Shown: one piece after another, positions 32,897 through 42,695 of the stretch
How positions within the stretch are numbered: position 1 is the first letter of the stretch
How the letters are laid out: each line of letters starts with the position of its first letter
Source: Eudorina sp. 2006-703-Eu-15
Lineage: Eukaryota; Chlorophyta; Chlorophyceae; Chlamydomonadales; Volvocaceae
Reading direction: 5' to 3'
NCBI GenBank assembly: GCA_003117195.1
Contig: BDSI01000002.1
Span: forward strand, 1,265,328-1,329,327
DNA: 64,000 bases
Made by a program: the position numbers and the translations under genes
Notes under the pieces: generated by a model
Seen by the model: the letters and a program-made list of their open reading frames with translations, nothing else
The model's database searches: none
Told to the model about the DNA's origin: nothing

Positions 32897-35800
32897 GCGT
32901 GCCCCGCCGCCTAGGCCGCCGCCGCATACCTTCCCGTGCCCCGCCCGCCAGTGGATTGTCTGGCATGTACGGCAACAATACGACACCTCGCCGCAGCGGC
33001 CGCACGCCTCCAGCTGCAGCCCCGCCTCGCTGTCGCCCTCCAGGTTGCCGCAGTCGGGGTTGGCGCAGGTTCGGGGCAACAGCGACGCGCCTGCCTCCAC
33101 CTGACGGGAGGCCGATGAGAGGCTGTGCGCTGCCGTCACCACCTCCTCGGGCAGCGGTAGCGTCACCGCGAGCGTCCTGATTGCCGTCACCACGTCATCG
33201 GTGGAGCAGCCGTGCCGCTTCTCCGCTGCCGTTGCCGCCGCCGCCGCCGCCGCTGCCGGTCGCGCCCTCCGCTTCTCCAGGAGTCCTGCTAACACCTCCA
33301 GCGCACGTGCGGTGCGCTCCAACTGCTGTTCCTGCTCAGGGCCAAGTGGGACACCATCGCCGCCGCCGCCCTCACCACCGCCGCCGTCGTTGTTGTGGGC
33401 AGCAACCCTGAGGTCTGCCGCCAGGCTGCGGAGCAGACCCATGGGCCAGTACGACAGCGGCCGGCCACCGTCGTTGCGCCCGCTGCCGCCGCGCCCCCCG
33501 CCGACGGCGCCGCCACTGGTTCGTCCGGGGCGCCGAACCCCGCCGACGGCGCCGCCACTGCTCCCACCGCCCGTGCCCCCGCTGCCGGCGGCCTCCGCTG
33601 CCTCTTGCACCTCCAGCGGCAGCGCCCCCGCCACCATCACCAGACTCTGCGCCAGCAAAAGTGTCACCCGCAGCCAGCTGAAGCTTGCGGCGGAAGGCGT
33701 ATTAGGCGCAGCCAGGCGGACGTGCAACGGCCGACGGTGCGACCAGCGCGGTTCCTGCGCCAAGCGCAGCACGGCCCCAAGGCACGTCAGCGGGTCCAGA
33801 CCGCGCAGCAAGCGCCTCGCCCAGCCGCCGCCGCCGCCGTCGCTGCCGCCGCCGCCGCCGCCACCGCCGCCATTAACATCCCGGTCCAGGCCCGCGCTCC
33901 TTCCCGGAAGGCTGCCGCCATCACCGCCGCGGCGGTAACCGCCGCCGTCGACCTCGCTACAGCCGCCACCGCCCCGCGGAAGGCAAGCGGCTACTGCCAA
34001 CAAGCGGAGCCAGTTCATCTCCATGTATTCGCCGGACCAGTCTGAACCGTTTACGGCATCGCAAGGGCCCCCCATAGAGTCCAGCTGACCCTCGCTATGC
34101 GCGTGTACCCCAGCCAGGACAGGCAGGCAGGTTGCGGCAAAGTGACAGGACAGCAGCGCAAGTCGCTCCAGGGTGGCCGTACCATCCCCTTCACCGCCGC
34201 CGCTCGCCGTCCGCATGTCTGCCGCTGCGTTGGCGTTGGCGGCGGCTGACGCGGAGACGGTGGGCACTGGTGCTGCCGCGGCGGCGGCGCCAGCGGAGGC
34301 TGCGGCGGTGACCGCAGTGCCTGTGGCGGCGGCTGTGCCTGTGGCGGCGGGTGATGTCTCTGTGGCGGCCTGGAGGCTGATTCTGGCTGCATCCAGGAAA
34401 TCCAAGGATCCTCCTTTCACTATTAGACGCATCAGTCCGTCGAACAGGTCATCCATGCCGTCCTGGCTTTCAGTCGTGCATGATGGGCCCAGCTTCCGGA
34501 AAAGTTTAAACGCCGTCGCCAGGAACGAGCCGACCTGCGCCGCCTCGCCGTACGCCAGCAGATGGACGAGCGGGTACTCCCGCTGGCCGCACAGGAGCGC
34601 CGTGAGGAGGTGCATGGTGGGGCTCTTGTCGTCGCGCTCCCTGCCGCCGCGGCGCAGCAGTCGCTCCAGGAGGGGCAGCAGGCCGCCCGCCAGCGCCGCG
34701 GTGAGGTCGGGGGGCGCCGCAGCGGGCAGGGACCCCGAGGGGAGGCGCCCTGCGGATAGTGCGGCATGTCGCATGTTCCGTTTATCAAGGATGTTACAGC
34801 GGGCTCCGCGGGTCATCGGTGACAGCCGAAGCTTCCTCACCATACACTGCATAAATGTTCCTGGATGCATCTTAGGGACGAGGCTTACGAGCATCATGAC
34901 GATCGATATGTGGATGAGACCATGGTGCACGGGATAAAACGCCAACGATTTTATGGGACGACAAGAGGGCAGAGGGCAGAGGCCCACAGAACTGCGGACA
35001 TCATTCCAACGGAAGCACTTTGTCAGGCGTCCGCAAGGTTACGGCACCCAGAGCAGACAAGGCAGGCAAAGGCAGGTAGGGCAGCGTTTCTGCCAAGACA
35101 TGCACTAATCTCTGCGCCAGGGTAGGTTGGCCCCATCCAGTTGACATCGACGCACTCACCAGCAGCCGACCCAAAAGCACCATCTCGAGACCAGCCGCCC
35201 TCCACCGCCTCAGGCCCTGGCACGTCGGGCCACAGGCACTTTGCGAGCGCCACCGCCGCCGCCTCCGCATTCCCTCCCTTGCCCAGCCACCAGGGCACGT
35301 CCCCAGCCACGTCAACCGCCAACCGCCAACGGTCAACCAGCAGCGCCGACCAATGCTTGCCGGTTCCGCTGCGGATGCCGGCGGCGGCGCTCGCGGCCTG
35401 CGCGGCAGCACCCGCGCGTCCGCCGCCGCTGTCCACGCCGCCGCCAGCACCCGCGCCTGAGGCCGCGCGCTGCTGCCGTACCTGTTGCCTTACCTGTTGC
35501 TGCCCGCCCGCCTTGAGGTGCGCGGTGAGACCCTCCAGCGCGCCCAGTGCCAAATAGACTTCCTCGGCTGGCACCGCGGCCAACAGCGTCCCGCGAGGCG
35601 CGGCCACTGGCGGGGTTTTTGGTAAATCAGGGCGGCCAGTATCGCCGAGGTGGGCATCGCCGGCCGTGTCGGCACTGCCACGGCTGCCGCCACCGCCGGC
35701 CAGCCGGTCCTGGTTGGCAGCGCTGCCGCCCCCGCCGCCATCACAGCTGCCGCCGCCGCCGCCGTCGCTGCTGCTGCCTCCCTTGTGTTCGGCCGCACAG

Positions 35801-38166
35801 CCCTGGCTTCCCGGCAGCGCCTCCGAGGCCAGATTTGCCCCGCAGCCCGGCGCGTTACCGCAATGCTGCCAAGCCCGCTGCCCTTCCCCCCGCCGCCCGG
35901 GGAGCTCGCCCCGCTCATCCTCCGCCCACAGCCGCGCTGACGCCACCGCCAGCCGACCGGTCCGAAGCAGGAGCTCCCAAGTCGCCCGCCAGCTGGCCAT
36001 CGGCGGCGTGAGCAGGCCCAACTCAGCTGCGCCCACGAAATTCGACAGGCACTGGCAGCTTGAAGAGTCCAGGACCGGCACGAGGTCCGTGGACGCAACG
36101 GATGATGTTGCGGCGGCGGAGGCGCTGCCGCCGCCGCCGCCGGCGGAGGCCGACGCGAAGGGTGTGGCTGCGGCAGCTGAGGAGGCGGCTGCGGGAGCAG
36201 TGCCGTCGCCACCGGCGTTGGTGACGCCGCAGACAGTCCGCTGCATGCCGCGCAGCAGCCCCGCCGGCATGCCGTACGACGGTCCGCCGTCGGCAGCCTG
36301 CAGGGCCGCCACTGCGGCCGCCAGTACGGCAAACTGCACGCAGGGCCCCGAGAGAGCAAGTCGCAGGAAGAACTCCGCGCGGCCGGCGGCGCTGCCGCTG
36401 CCGCCACTGCCTCCGCCACTGTCACTGCCACCGCCATCGCCGCTGCTCCTGAGGGCGATTATTATGCTGTGAAGACAGACGTACCTAAGCTGCAAGCGGC
36501 TGATGGCAGAGAAGAACCGGTCGACGGCCTCGCCAACTTGGACTTGCAACTGGGCAATCCTCATACACCATTGCCATGCGTCTCCGTCACCGCCGTGCCC
36601 GACATCAGCCGCCACCGCCACCGCGGCCGCCTCCATCAGCTCGAGCGCCGCCACCGCCGCCCGGGCGCTGTGCTCTGTCAAGCGGCTCGCCGCAAAGCTC
36701 GCCGCCAGATCGGTGTTGTACGACATGGCGACGCCAGCGAGGTCGCCAGCCTCGGCGGCTCTTGCGGCCGCGGCGGCGGTGGCGCTTCCGCTTCCGCTGC
36801 CGGCGCTGCCGGCGCTGACGCGGTGTCGCCACCGCCGCCGCGACACGTCCCCGGTGCGGTCGTCGTCGCTCGTATCGCCGCCGTTGTTCTGCATGTCCCA
36901 CACTGCCACGGCCGACTCCGCGACGATGAGCATCTGGCACGCGAAATCCTCCAGCGCCCCTCCCAACCGCCACGCATGCATGATCTCCGATTGCAGAGCC
37001 CCAATCCGCTGCTCAGCAAGTTCAACGAGCGCGGCCGTGCTGAGGGACGCGGAGTCGGCCGCCGCGCTGCCGCCGGGCGCCACCGCCGCTGGCACCGCCG
37101 CTGCTTCTGGTGCTGCTGTTGCTGGTCCTGCAGTGTGTGCGAGCCTTCCGGCGCGGGCTCCACCGGCGGCGCTGTCTCTTATCGCCGCGCAAGCGGCAGA
37201 CTCCGCTGCGTTTAGCTGCTGCACCCGCTGTGGCGGTGGGTGCTGCCCCCCGTGAGGGTACTGCAAAAGGCTTGCAGTGATCGCCGACCGGACGGCTCTG
37301 TCCAGGCGTCTGCTGCAGCATTGCAACACCTGGGTCCGGAGCAGCCGGCGCGCTAAGCGGATTGTGGGCACAGTGGTGGCCGCGGCGCCGAACCGGGAGG
37401 CCATCGACCGCACGTGCCCGTCGCGTGGTGCATGTTGCGCCACGGTGGCTGGGGTGCGCAACGGCACGGCCGCCTGTAAGAGACAGCAGAATAAGAGGTT
37501 TGCGGAATCCAGAAATCGGCGGACGAATTCTGCTGCGCGGACGACTTGATTATGTTTTGCCGCGGCGTCGGCGGCGTCGGCGGTGCCGACACCGCCGGCT
37601 TGATGCGACGCGGCGGCGGGAGCAGGGGCGGGGGCGGAGGTGGGGGCGGCGGGGACGGCTTGCCCGCTGAGGGCGACGTCTTGATCGCTTGTTGGGGCAC
37701 CGTTGCGGACCGCGACCGAGAGAACGGTCAGCAACGTGGCCTGCAGGGCTGTGTCGCTGAGGACGCGCAGCGCGATGGAACGCTCCTCCTCCGACTGCGA
37801 TGATTGTGTCAGGCGGCAGAAAGAGTTGGCAATCCGATTGAGCGCGAGCGAGACTTCTAGGAGTGACTGCATTCGAAAAAGCTCAGCCCGGTCCACGCCG
37901 CTCGTTGCCGAGGGAACAGATTCCATTTGCGACCCTTGCCGCTCAGCCAGCGGCCGCAATGCTTCCGGAGGTTTGCGTTCTTGGTCTCGATTGGCATCAC
38001 CGTTGTCCGAATGCAGCCATGAGATCAGCTGCAGCAGCTGGTCAGGGGTCGCGGGAAGCGCCTCCAGCGCGGCCAAACTGTCTGCGATAGTAGAGCGCTC
38101 TGCTGCGGATGCCGCGCTGCTGCGATTGCGACCCGCCCGACGGCCGCTGGCTGGAGGCTTGGGCAT
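32837..38166 (-). CDS. Giant Ala/Gly-rich MYND zinc-finger protein, 2 exons
   Basis: Exons on the minus strand: 38166-35160 and 34749-32837, joined by a phase-1 GT-AG intron, giving 1639 aa. The start is the ATG at 38164-38166 (MPKPPASGRRAGRNRSS). The long body is helical and Ala-rich, broken by Gly, Ser and Ala runs, with no catalytic domain I can name. The C-terminus carries a MYND finger: CANPDCG, then CGRCGEVSYCCRTCQTIHW and GHGKVC, supplying the seven Cys plus His expected of the C6HC fold. MYND fingers bind proline-rich peptides, and very long MYND proteins with low-complexity bodies form large families in volvocine algae. After the finger comes a poly-Gly tail. Long open frames on the plus strand across 33.2-38.2 kb are antisense shadows. 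Function unknown. Confidence 0.85.
34789..34852 (+). repeat. Dispersed TGTAA-bearing repeat, copy B (in the MYND-gene intron)
   Basis: Reads GATGTTACAGCGG ... GGTCATCGGTGACAGCC ... CCTCACCATACACTGC. It lies wholly within the intron 34750-35159 and matches copy A (14040-14114) in opposite orientation. Confidence 0.8.
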
Positions 38167-39410
38167 CGTTCTAAATACGCCGGGCTCCAAGTCCGCACGA
38201 GAAGAGGAATTTTGGTGATGTCTGGAGCGCAAGGGCTGCGGAAGAACTGGCTGGGTTAGCTTTCAACCTGTTTCAACCTCGGGTGACAAAGCGCTTTGCT
38301 TCGCTATGCAGGCCCGGACACAAGCCAACGGGACAAGTGGCTAGGATGGACGCGTCATCTTGACGCTTTGGGGCGCCATATCGATGTGCTTTGGGCAGGA
38401 AGGGCAAGGAGGCAACAACGAGAATTTGAATTTTGAGTGCCGCGGTTGCCGCCGGCGCTACTCAAGGGCCATTGCGCTTTCATGTCTCAGCCAGTGTTTT
38501 TGTTGTACATCCGTCTGTTCTTGTACCTGACGGCCATTATGCGGTGCTGAGTGGTCACTATTTTACACTGAGTGGTTCGCCGTGATGCTTACACGCTTCG
38601 AGGTGGATTTGCCGTACATATCACCGTATTGTTGAAGTGCAAATGCTCGTCCGCCCTACGTGTACGGTAGTAAATGTGGCCGGTTGCCCCCGAGGCGGGG
38701 GGCTCCTTCCATTCCAGTCCAGTTCGAACCGGTGTGCCCATAACACAGCGCCGAAAGCGGAATTAATAGTGGAGGCAGGCCTCCATTCCGCATCGCCCCA
38801 GGGCGACAGCTATATGCCGGATTTGTTGTCGAGCCTGCGCATGTCGTGCACTTGTAAGGGTCGTTGTTAGGGCATTATCCTGCACAGGAACGGAGATTGT
38901 CGTACGATGGAATGCGATGTGTTCACAGGGGAATGTGTAGGTATGGTGGTCAGTGTAGTTGTACCATGGTGTGATTATCAGCTCAAGATTGTGTGGTACA
39001 GATATCATTCGGATGCTTGAGTTTGCCATCTTGAAGGATGTAATCGGACTTAAAACCTACCGTACATCCATCCGTAATCACGCATTGGCATGTTCATGCA
39101 AACCCCCAAAACGTAGCCGTCGTACACCGACGAAACCTTGTACTGTGCCCTGACCCGCAACCAGCTGACACCTGGAAATAACTCAGCGACAGTCCTAATC
39201 ATTCCGTACCTCCAGTTGTCAGCTAGTTTTGAGGCTGAATCCTGCAGTGCTCCGTCCCAAAAAATGTGCCGTACGTTGCGGCCACACGCCTGCCCAAACG
39301 GTCGATTCACTCCGAGCAGCATCATCCGAGCCTGTTCGATTCATGCCAATTTCCGCATCTGTTTGTTTTTGGGCATTACTGCGACAGCGATGCAGATCGT
39401 CACATATCCG
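38167..39410. other. Intergenic: MYND promoter side
   Basis: Should contain the MYND promoter and 5' UTR at its left end. I see no gene: open frames are under 100 codons, mutually overlapping and domainless. The composition is AT-richer than the flanking gene. Confidence 0.45.
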
Positions 39411-40100
39411 TGAAAATGGGCTCGGTGCGCGCACCGATCGGTGCGCGCACCCAGCCGTGTTTTGTGGCCTCCCACCCCCATCCGGTGCCGGTTGGAAGCA
39501 ATCAGCGGGAATCGTCCATCTCATGGTCATTACAACATTTACATATCTATGGAGACAGGTGCGGGCACGACGCACACCCGTGAAACTGGGCTCGGTGCGC
39601 GCACCGATCGGTGCGCGCACCCAGCCGTGTTTTGTGGCCTCCCGCCCCCATCCCGTGCCGGTTGGAAGCAATCTGCGGGAATCGTCCATCTCATGGCCAT
39701 TACAACATTGACATATCTATGGAGACAGGTAACGGCACGACGCACACCCGTGAAAATGGGCTCGGTGCGCGCACCGATCGGTGCGCGCACCCAGCCGTGT
39801 TTTGTGGCCTCCCGCCCCCATCCCGTGCCGGTTGGAAGCAATCTGCGGGAATCGTCCATCTCATGGCCATTACAACATTGACATATCTATGGAGACAGGT
39901 AACGGCACGACGCACACCCCTGAAACTGGGCTCGGTGCGCGCACCGATCGGTGCGCGCACCCAGCCGTGTTTTGTGGTCATCTGGCCCCAACGGCCGGAT
40001 CCCGGTGCCTGTTGGGAGGCATCTGTGGAATCTTCATTCTTAGTGCCAATATATTACATTTGTTTTATCTGTAGATGCTAGTGCGGGCACGTCGTAGATC
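39411..40100. repeat. 170-bp satellite, four copies, each with a 28-bp perfect palindrome
   Basis: The motif TGAAA(A/C)TGGGCTCGGTGCGC begins at 39411, 39581, 39751 and 39921, an exact 170-bp period, and a diverged version starts near 40102. Each unit contains two copies of the self-complementary dodecamer GGTGCGCGCACC flanking GATC, so the whole 28-bp block is its own reverse complement (39424-39451, 39594-39621, 39764-39791, 39934-39961). The spacers are nearly identical between copies 2 and 3. Open frames across the array arise from the repeat and are not genes. Confidence 0.92.
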
Positions 40101-40110
40101 CGTGAAACTT

Positions 40111-40148
40111 GGCTCGGTGCGCGCACCGTTCGGTGCGCGCACCGAGCC
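40111..40148. repeat. Extended inverted repeat at the satellite edge
   Basis: An 18-bp arm, GGCTCGGTGCGCGCACCG, then TT, then its exact reverse complement. A third arm (CGGTGCGCGCACCGAGCC) follows at 40168-40185. Confidence 0.9.
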
Positions 40149-40320
40149 CAGAAACCGCGTCATTTTTCGGTGCGCGCACCGAGCCCACTTCTGGGGCCGT
40201 TTCCTTACTGCCCTTTGCCGCGCATTGTCAGCGCCGTACTGACTCGCTTCCCGCCTGTTACCTTGGGAGCGTAGTTGACATTTTAGGACAGCGCTCTTAC
40301 ATAAACATGCGAACGCTTTG

Positions 40321-41298
40321 ATGTCGTCGCATGCACGCGGTGAAGGCGTGAAGCTGCACGGGGCTGCAGGCCACTCGGGCCTGTTCGGGCGATTCCTGCA
40401 ACAGCAATTGCCCTCACTTTGCTCTTCGGCACTCACCAGTCCGACCGCCCACGAAGTGCCTGCCGCGTGGTCACCGAATTGGATTTGCCCTCCTCCCCCT
40501 TCGCGGTTGTTCGCGGTGCCGTTTGCGCAACGTCAGGAGGATCACGGTGCCCACCGTGTCAGCGCACAACTTACTGGACGCCGGTTGAGGCTTGTTGTGT
40601 TGACCCAGTTGACCGCGGGACGCATGGCTTTTGGTATCCAGGGTCCTGAAAGCCGCCTTGCAAACTCGACATGCAGCGACAGACATGCAGGTCAACCTCG
40701 CATCGCAATCCTGGACGCATTGCCCTTCAGTGTCTCGGCCAACAGATCCATAGTTCACGTCGTCAAAGCTTCAACCCTTATGCCAGCTGCTTCCCTGGCT
40801 GCAATGCCAACAGGTGGTGCGCTGGGACACACGTCGCAGGGTCCACCGGTGGCGGTGAGGATCACCGTCTGTGAGGTAAAGGGACGGAAGTCCCGCTGCC
40901 TCACTGACAACCCCCTAGCACGGAAACGTGAGCGTGTGCAAATACTCCGACAGCCGGGCCCGGCGCTTGTGTTGACGGAACATCGCAGCACCAACACCCA
41001 GCGACTCAAACTTGCGTTGGGTCAAGCTCTATCACTCTCCCTCATGTCAACCAAGAAAGCGAACCGCAAACTGCGCTCTCCCGCGCTCGCTCTCCCTCTC
41101 GCGTGCAAGTGCCCTCTCCGACCGCTTCCCGCTCCCCACTCTCAACAATGCCCGCACGTAAGCACTCGGGGCCCATGTCCGGTTTCTGGCGGCCGCTCGC
41201 TCCTCTCGACCGTTACATCGCTGTCTGGTAACCCCGATGCGGCAAACGTACACCCACACCCACAACGACCTGGGTCGTTCGGGCGGGTTTCTCGCTAA
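40321..41298 (+). CDS. Orphan single-exon ORF, 325 codons
   Basis: An uninterrupted frame from ATG to TGA that begins about 135 bp after the last satellite palindrome. It is not low complexity and has no recognisable domain, signal peptide or membrane span; it is basic and Arg/Ser/Leu-rich toward the C-terminus (e.g. MSTKKANRKLRSPALALPL). Codon use is mixed and lacks the strong GC3 bias of the HECT gene. For this base composition a random frame of this length is uncommon, but the opposite strand is also partly open and no TGTAA was placed. It may be a real lineage-specific gene, a decayed element or chance. Confidence 0.3.
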   Translation: MSSHARGEGVKLHGAAGHSGLFGRFLQQQLPSLCSSALTSPTAHEVPAAWSPNWICPPPPSRLFAVPFAQRQEDHGAHRVSAQLTGRRLRLVVLTQLTAGRMAFGIQGPESRLANSTCSDRHAGQPRIAILDALPFSVSANRSIVHVVKASTLMPAASLAAMPTGGALGHTSQGPPVAVRITVCEVKGRKSRCLTDNPLARKRERVQILRQPGPALVLTEHRSTNTQRLKLALGQALSLSLMSTKKANRKLRSPALALPLACKCPLRPLPAPHSQQCPHVSTRGPCPVSGGRSLLSTVTSLSGNPDAANVHPHPQRPGSFGRVSR

Positions 41299-41304
41299 AC
41301 ACAC
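41281..41304 (+). repeat. Conserved 24-bp motif, copy 1
   Basis: GGGCGGGTTTCT-NN-CTAAACACAC, preceded by a CA-rich tract. It matches 49724-49747 (one mismatch in the first block) and the reverse complement of 61587-61610. Confidence 0.7.
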
Positions 41305-42695
41305 ACGCGACGCTCCTTCTCGCGGCTCATCCTCCAGCCATTTACACGCACGCAACGCCCCGCGTGGCGTCACAACTCGTGGGAATCCCCCACTCAGCAA
41401 TCGACACACCTGCAGGGTAGCTAGGCACAACTCCGGTCACCATGCGCGCGCACGCCTGCAGCGGTCCACATTGGTACCCGCCCTCCCGTCGCACCGGACC
41501 AATCGAGGACAACGCCTTTGCGCCAAGGTTACGCCGCCCGCCCCGCCTGCGTGCGACGAGGGCCCGCCGGTGCTTCCGCGGGCGGGAGAAGGGGCCACTG
41601 CACCCACCGACCTGCCGACACGCGACCGACCAGCCACTCACAGGAGCCATGACACGAAACCACCCAGCGGTTGCACTTGGCAGCCATGACGTAGGAAAAC
41701 GCGATAATGTACAGGAAGTAACCAATAGGGCGCTTTTGACTAAAGCAACCCACACGGTACATGTCACCAGCACAGGGGCCCGTGGGAACGCTGACGACTC
41801 CCAGCATGCGGGCGCGTGAACAGCCCAGGGCTCATAGCAGAAGCCCACCGCTCGCTACCCGCGGCGAGATGCCGTGATACACAACTACCCGAGAGAAGCA
41901 TGGCAGCGCCCCGGGCAACGAGCCTGCTGCCCGCAGGGGACACTGATGAGGTCCGTTGTCAATCCTGCTACCACTGCATTGTGGCGGTAGAGACTGAGGA
42001 TGACATTGTCAATCGGCACGCGCGCATCGGGTCTCGTGCGGGCCGCCGCCGCAGGCAGGCTGCAGTTTGCCGACCAACACGCTGCTTGTCACAAATGTAC
42101 CAAGTGTACAACAACGCCAACAACAACAGAACCCGCGATCTCAAACAGGTCGTACCCAGGCCGTCGAATGCTTCAACACACCCACCCTCGCCGACCCAAT
42201 GTTTTTCCCCTCATATCAGTCATATTGCTCGCAGCACTCTTCGCGCGGCGACATGCGTACGAAGTACAGCGTTTACAGCGAGCCGAAAGACGGCATCACG
42301 CGCTCATCACGCCAGGCCCACTCCGACCATCGCGAATCAATCCCAAAAGCGATTTTCCAAACCCTATCCCCGCAACCCAGAATTCGGTCGGGAAATATGG
42401 AACTGATGCGAAGCGGCGCCAGCGATCCCGGTGCTGGAGCCCCAGGTGTCGAGACGCCGTCGTTAGCGCCCGTTCAGCGTGGACATGCCCCCTGAGAACC
42501 CTTTTCCGTTCTCCCTGCGCAGTGCCCTGGTCGCTGCAGCTCAAACAATGAAGGGGCTTCAGTCTATTGCCTTTCCGTTTATTAACCATCCCAAGCCCAG
42601 GCAATACAGCACAGCCGGTCCGCGGCCCGGGCCGCCCGGGGCAGCTGCGCCACACCCGCTGTCCACCCCGGCGGTGTTCTGCTTCCCAGCCTGGG
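41299..42695. other. Intergenic: F-box gene 3' side
   Basis: No supported gene. It contains one copy of the GGGCGGGTTTCT...TAAACACAC motif (the motif itself starts at 41281) and presumably the 3' UTR of the F-box gene next to 42696. A run of short overlapping plus-strand frames at 41.8-42.5 kb has no splice or domain support. Confidence 0.4.

Noticed and set aside
34750..34987. N-terminal extension of the second MYND ORF (segment QCMVRKLRLSPMTRG)
   Set aside because: It is encoded by dispersed repeat copy B inside the intron; the same peptide appears from copy A at 14 kb, so it is repeat-derived.
33201..38218. Several plus-strand ORFs of 150-268 codons (e.g. 33201-33938, 35666-36472, 36469-37215, 36503-37255)
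   Set aside because: They are antisense to the MYND gene, Pro/Arg-rich as expected from reading GCC/GGC codons backwards, and have no domains.
38700..38790. tRNA-like TTCGAACC motif
   Set aside because: No acceptor stem, D-arm or anticodon arm could be paired around it.
39229..40081. Series of ~100-160-codon ORFs on both strands
   Set aside because: They are produced by the 170-bp tandem repeat; the near-identical peptides come from repeat units, not genes.
39411..40100. CRISPR array
   Set aside because: Only four long, near-identical units with no unique spacers, in a eukaryotic genome; it is a satellite.
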